The translations under genes and the position numbers were made by a program. The notes beneath the pieces are model-generated. The model had not been told where the DNA came from. It saw only the letters and a program-made list of their open reading frames with translations, and did no database searches. Positions 13,020 to 14,221 of a stretch of DNA of 14,221 nucleotides are shown one piece after another. The DNA lies in contig SBHI01000192.1 of NCBI GenBank assembly GCA_006226225.1, positions 1 through 14,221 of the forward strand, written 5' to 3'. Numbering within the stretch: position 1 is the stretch's first letter; every line of letters begins with the position of its first letter. This stretch comes from Alphaproteobacteria bacterium (GTDB lineage: Bacteria; Pseudomonadota; Alphaproteobacteria; Micavibrionales; CSBR16-224).

Positions 13020-14000
13020 ATGCAGAAAATTTCCGCCGTCATTTTCGACGTCGATAACACACTTTATGATTTCACCGCTTTCTATCGCCCGGCTTTCGAG
13101 GCGATGCTCGATAAAATCTCCGAAAAAAGCGGCATCGATCAGGAACAGCTGAAAAAAGAATTCCGCACCATCCACCAGCGTGAGGGCACCTCCGAATTCG
13201 TTTTTGCGGTGCAGGAACTGCCGTCATTGCAAAAACTGCATCCGGGTGAAGACCTGACCGAACTCTATTCCGATGCCATCTATGCTTTTCGCAAGGCACG
13301 TAAGCAGAATCTGAAACTCTATGACGGTGTCAAAGACACGCTGGAAAAACTGAAAGACTCCGGCACACGCATCATCGCCTATACGGAATCTCCCGGTTAT
13401 CATGCCATGTCGCGCCTGAAACAGCTGGGGCTGGACGGTCTTCTCGATTGCGTTTATTCCATGCCCGATCACGACATGCCGGGGCAGGTGAAACGCGAAG
13501 ATGTTCGCTTGTATGATAAAAGTAATTATGCATTCGCCAAAACCGAAATGCGTCACACCACACCCGGCGTGTTGAAACCGAACCCCGAAACGCTGGAAGG
13601 CATTGTCGAGGAACTCAATATCGATGCGGATGAAGTCCTCTATGTCGGCGACCATCTGATGAAAGATGTCAGCATGGCAAAGGCAATGGGGCTGCACGCC
13701 GCCCATGCCGCTTATGGCTCCTATATGGGTGACAATAATTACGAATTGCTCAAACAGCTGACCTTCTGGACCGATGAAATGATCGAGAAAGAAAAGCAGT
13801 ATCACGATCAGCCGCAAATCGCGCCGGATGTCACACTGTCAAAAAACATCAATGAGCTGCTGACGCATTTCGAATTCACGGCCTATCAGGGCACGCCGAA
13901 AGACAGCGCCAAATTTGCCGATAGCCCGTTCTGCAAAACCACGCAAGATACGGACAAACCTGCGGCGAAGCAACAATCTCCCAAAACGCCGAAACGCTAG
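13020..14000 (+). CDS. HAD-superfamily hydrolase (phosphatase)
   Basis: The 326-residue protein shows all four HAD motifs: I VIFDVDNTLYD with the nucleophile D10 and D12, II IIAYTES with T122, III LKPNPETL with K186, and IV VLYVGDHLMKDV with D211 and D216. An all-alpha cap of about 75 residues (20-95) follows motif I. The stretch between motifs II and III is 64 residues, longer than usual, and contains a polar, charged insert (about 148-180). After the core, residues from about 290 form a Lys/Pro/Ser/Thr-rich tail that looks disordered. CGGAG stands 6 bases before the ATG and the gene follows the deoxynucleoside kinase by 27 bases, so co-transcription is likely. It might be a nucleotide phosphatase opposing the kinase, but that is inference; sugar phosphates or other phosphoesters are equally possible. 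Confidence 0.87.
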   Translation: MQKISAVIFDVDNTLYDFTAFYRPAFEAMLDKISEKSGIDQEQLKKEFRTIHQREGTSEFVFAVQELPSLQKLHPGEDLTELYSDAIYAFRKARKQNLKLYDGVKDTLEKLKDSGTRIIAYTESPGYHAMSRLKQLGLDGLLDCVYSMPDHDMPGQVKREDVRLYDKSNYAFAKTEMRHTTPGVLKPNPETLEGIVEELNIDADEVLYVGDHLMKDVSMAKAMGLHAAHAAYGSYMGDNNYELLKQLTFWTDEMIEKEKQYHDQPQIAPDVTLSKNINELLTHFEFTAYQGTPKDSAKFADSPFCKTTQDTDKPAAKQQSPKTPKR

Positions 14001-14003
14001 AAA

Positions 14004-14054
14004 CAGGCTTTTCAGCTTGCATGAATACGAAAAATAGCGTATTCAAAGAGCCTG
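14004..14054. other. nested hairpin between the HAD gene and mtaB
   Basis: CAGGCT (14004-14009) pairs with AGCCTG (14049-14054), and inside it TGAATACG (14022-14029) pairs with CGTATTCA (14038-14045) around an 8-base A-rich loop. There is no T-run on the plus strand after it and only TTTC on the minus strand, so it is not a canonical terminator. It may be a leader structure or attenuate transcription after the HAD gene. Confidence 0.4.
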
Positions 14055-14089
14055 AAAAACTTTGCTTTTATGGCGCAGAACACAAAGCT

Positions 14090-14221
14090 ATGGATCATTT
14101 GGAAACGGACACAGTCGCGGAAAACGACACCGCCCCGCAAGATATTGATATCGTCACCTTCGGCTGTCGATTGAATATCCATGAATCCGAGGTTATGCGC
14201 GACCATGCCAAAAACGCCGGA
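14090..14221 (+). CDS. mtaB: tRNA t6A37 methylthiotransferase MtaB, partial
   Basis: Only the first 44 codons are inside the window; the gene runs off the right edge. DIDIVTFGCRLNIHESEVMR (residues 18-37) is the hallmark opening of the methylthiotransferase N-terminal domain, with C26 the first cluster ligand, and the GCRLN-x-x-ES form points to MtaB, which adds a methylthio group to t6A at tRNA position 37. The start is uncertain. ATG at 14090 gives a 17-residue polar leader before the domain; an in-frame ATG at 14021 would add 23 more residues, but it lies in a hairpin stem and has no ribosome binding site. Neither has a good Shine-Dalgarno sequence. The gene follows the HAD hydrolase on the same strand. 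Confidence 0.85.
   Translation, partial: MDHLETDTVAENDTAPQDIDIVTFGCRLNIHESEVMRDHAKNAG

Noticed and set aside
1..14221. Mobile element, defence system, CRISPR or phage island
   Set aside because: No transposase, integrase, nuclease-defence gene, terminal repeats or regular spaced repeats were seen; gene style is uniform and housekeeping-like throughout.

Overview
The window reads as ordinary, gene-dense chromosome of a proteobacterium, most likely an alphaproteobacterium. The reasons are the LDH-like type of malate dehydrogenase, a ribonuclease D reduced to its catalytic domain, a YerC/YecD-type TrpR-like protein, and a PreT/PreA dihydropyrimidine dehydrogenase. Assignment below class level would be guesswork. 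No rRNA, tRNA, CRISPR array, insertion sequence, integrase or phage gene was found, and no gene-free stretch exceeds about 255 bases.

Layout from left to right. A minus-strand block begins with the N-terminus of NAD(P)H-hydrate epimerase (cut by the left edge), immediately behind a beta-CASP metallo-beta-lactamase RNase-like protein. Next comes a free-standing 65-residue unknown protein with its own promoter and terminator. Then a SAM methyltransferase lies 3 bases downstream of a nitrilase-type beta-ureidopropionase. Dihydropyrimidinase is divergent from the beta-ureidopropionase. An ankyrin-repeat protein, malate dehydrogenase and a ribonuclease D-like exonuclease follow on the minus strand. 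Divergent from these is a plus-strand pair: a TrpR-like regulator and a GNAT acetyltransferase overlapping by ATGA. The minus-strand preT-preA operon converges on that pair. Finally, on the plus strand, come a deoxynucleoside kinase, a HAD hydrolase and the start of mtaB (cut by the right edge).

Functional theme. The window holds every enzyme of reductive pyrimidine catabolism: PreT/PreA reduce uracil or thymine, dihydropyrimidinase opens the ring, and beta-ureidopropionase releases CO2, ammonia and beta-alanine (or beta-aminoisobutyrate). The genes sit in three transcription units separated by unrelated genes rather than in one operon. The divergent beta-ureidopropionase/dihydropyrimidinase promoter region carries a perfect 7-2-7 palindrome that matches, as I recall it, the core of the E. 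coli RutR box (RutR is the TetR-family pyrimidine sensor). This is the best-supported regulatory observation here. A deoxynucleoside kinase next to preT adds a nucleoside-salvage flavour.

I did not find a convincing new biological system. The least explained items are the 65-residue protein with a palindrome inside its promoter, and the four-half-site array in front of the TrpR-like gene.
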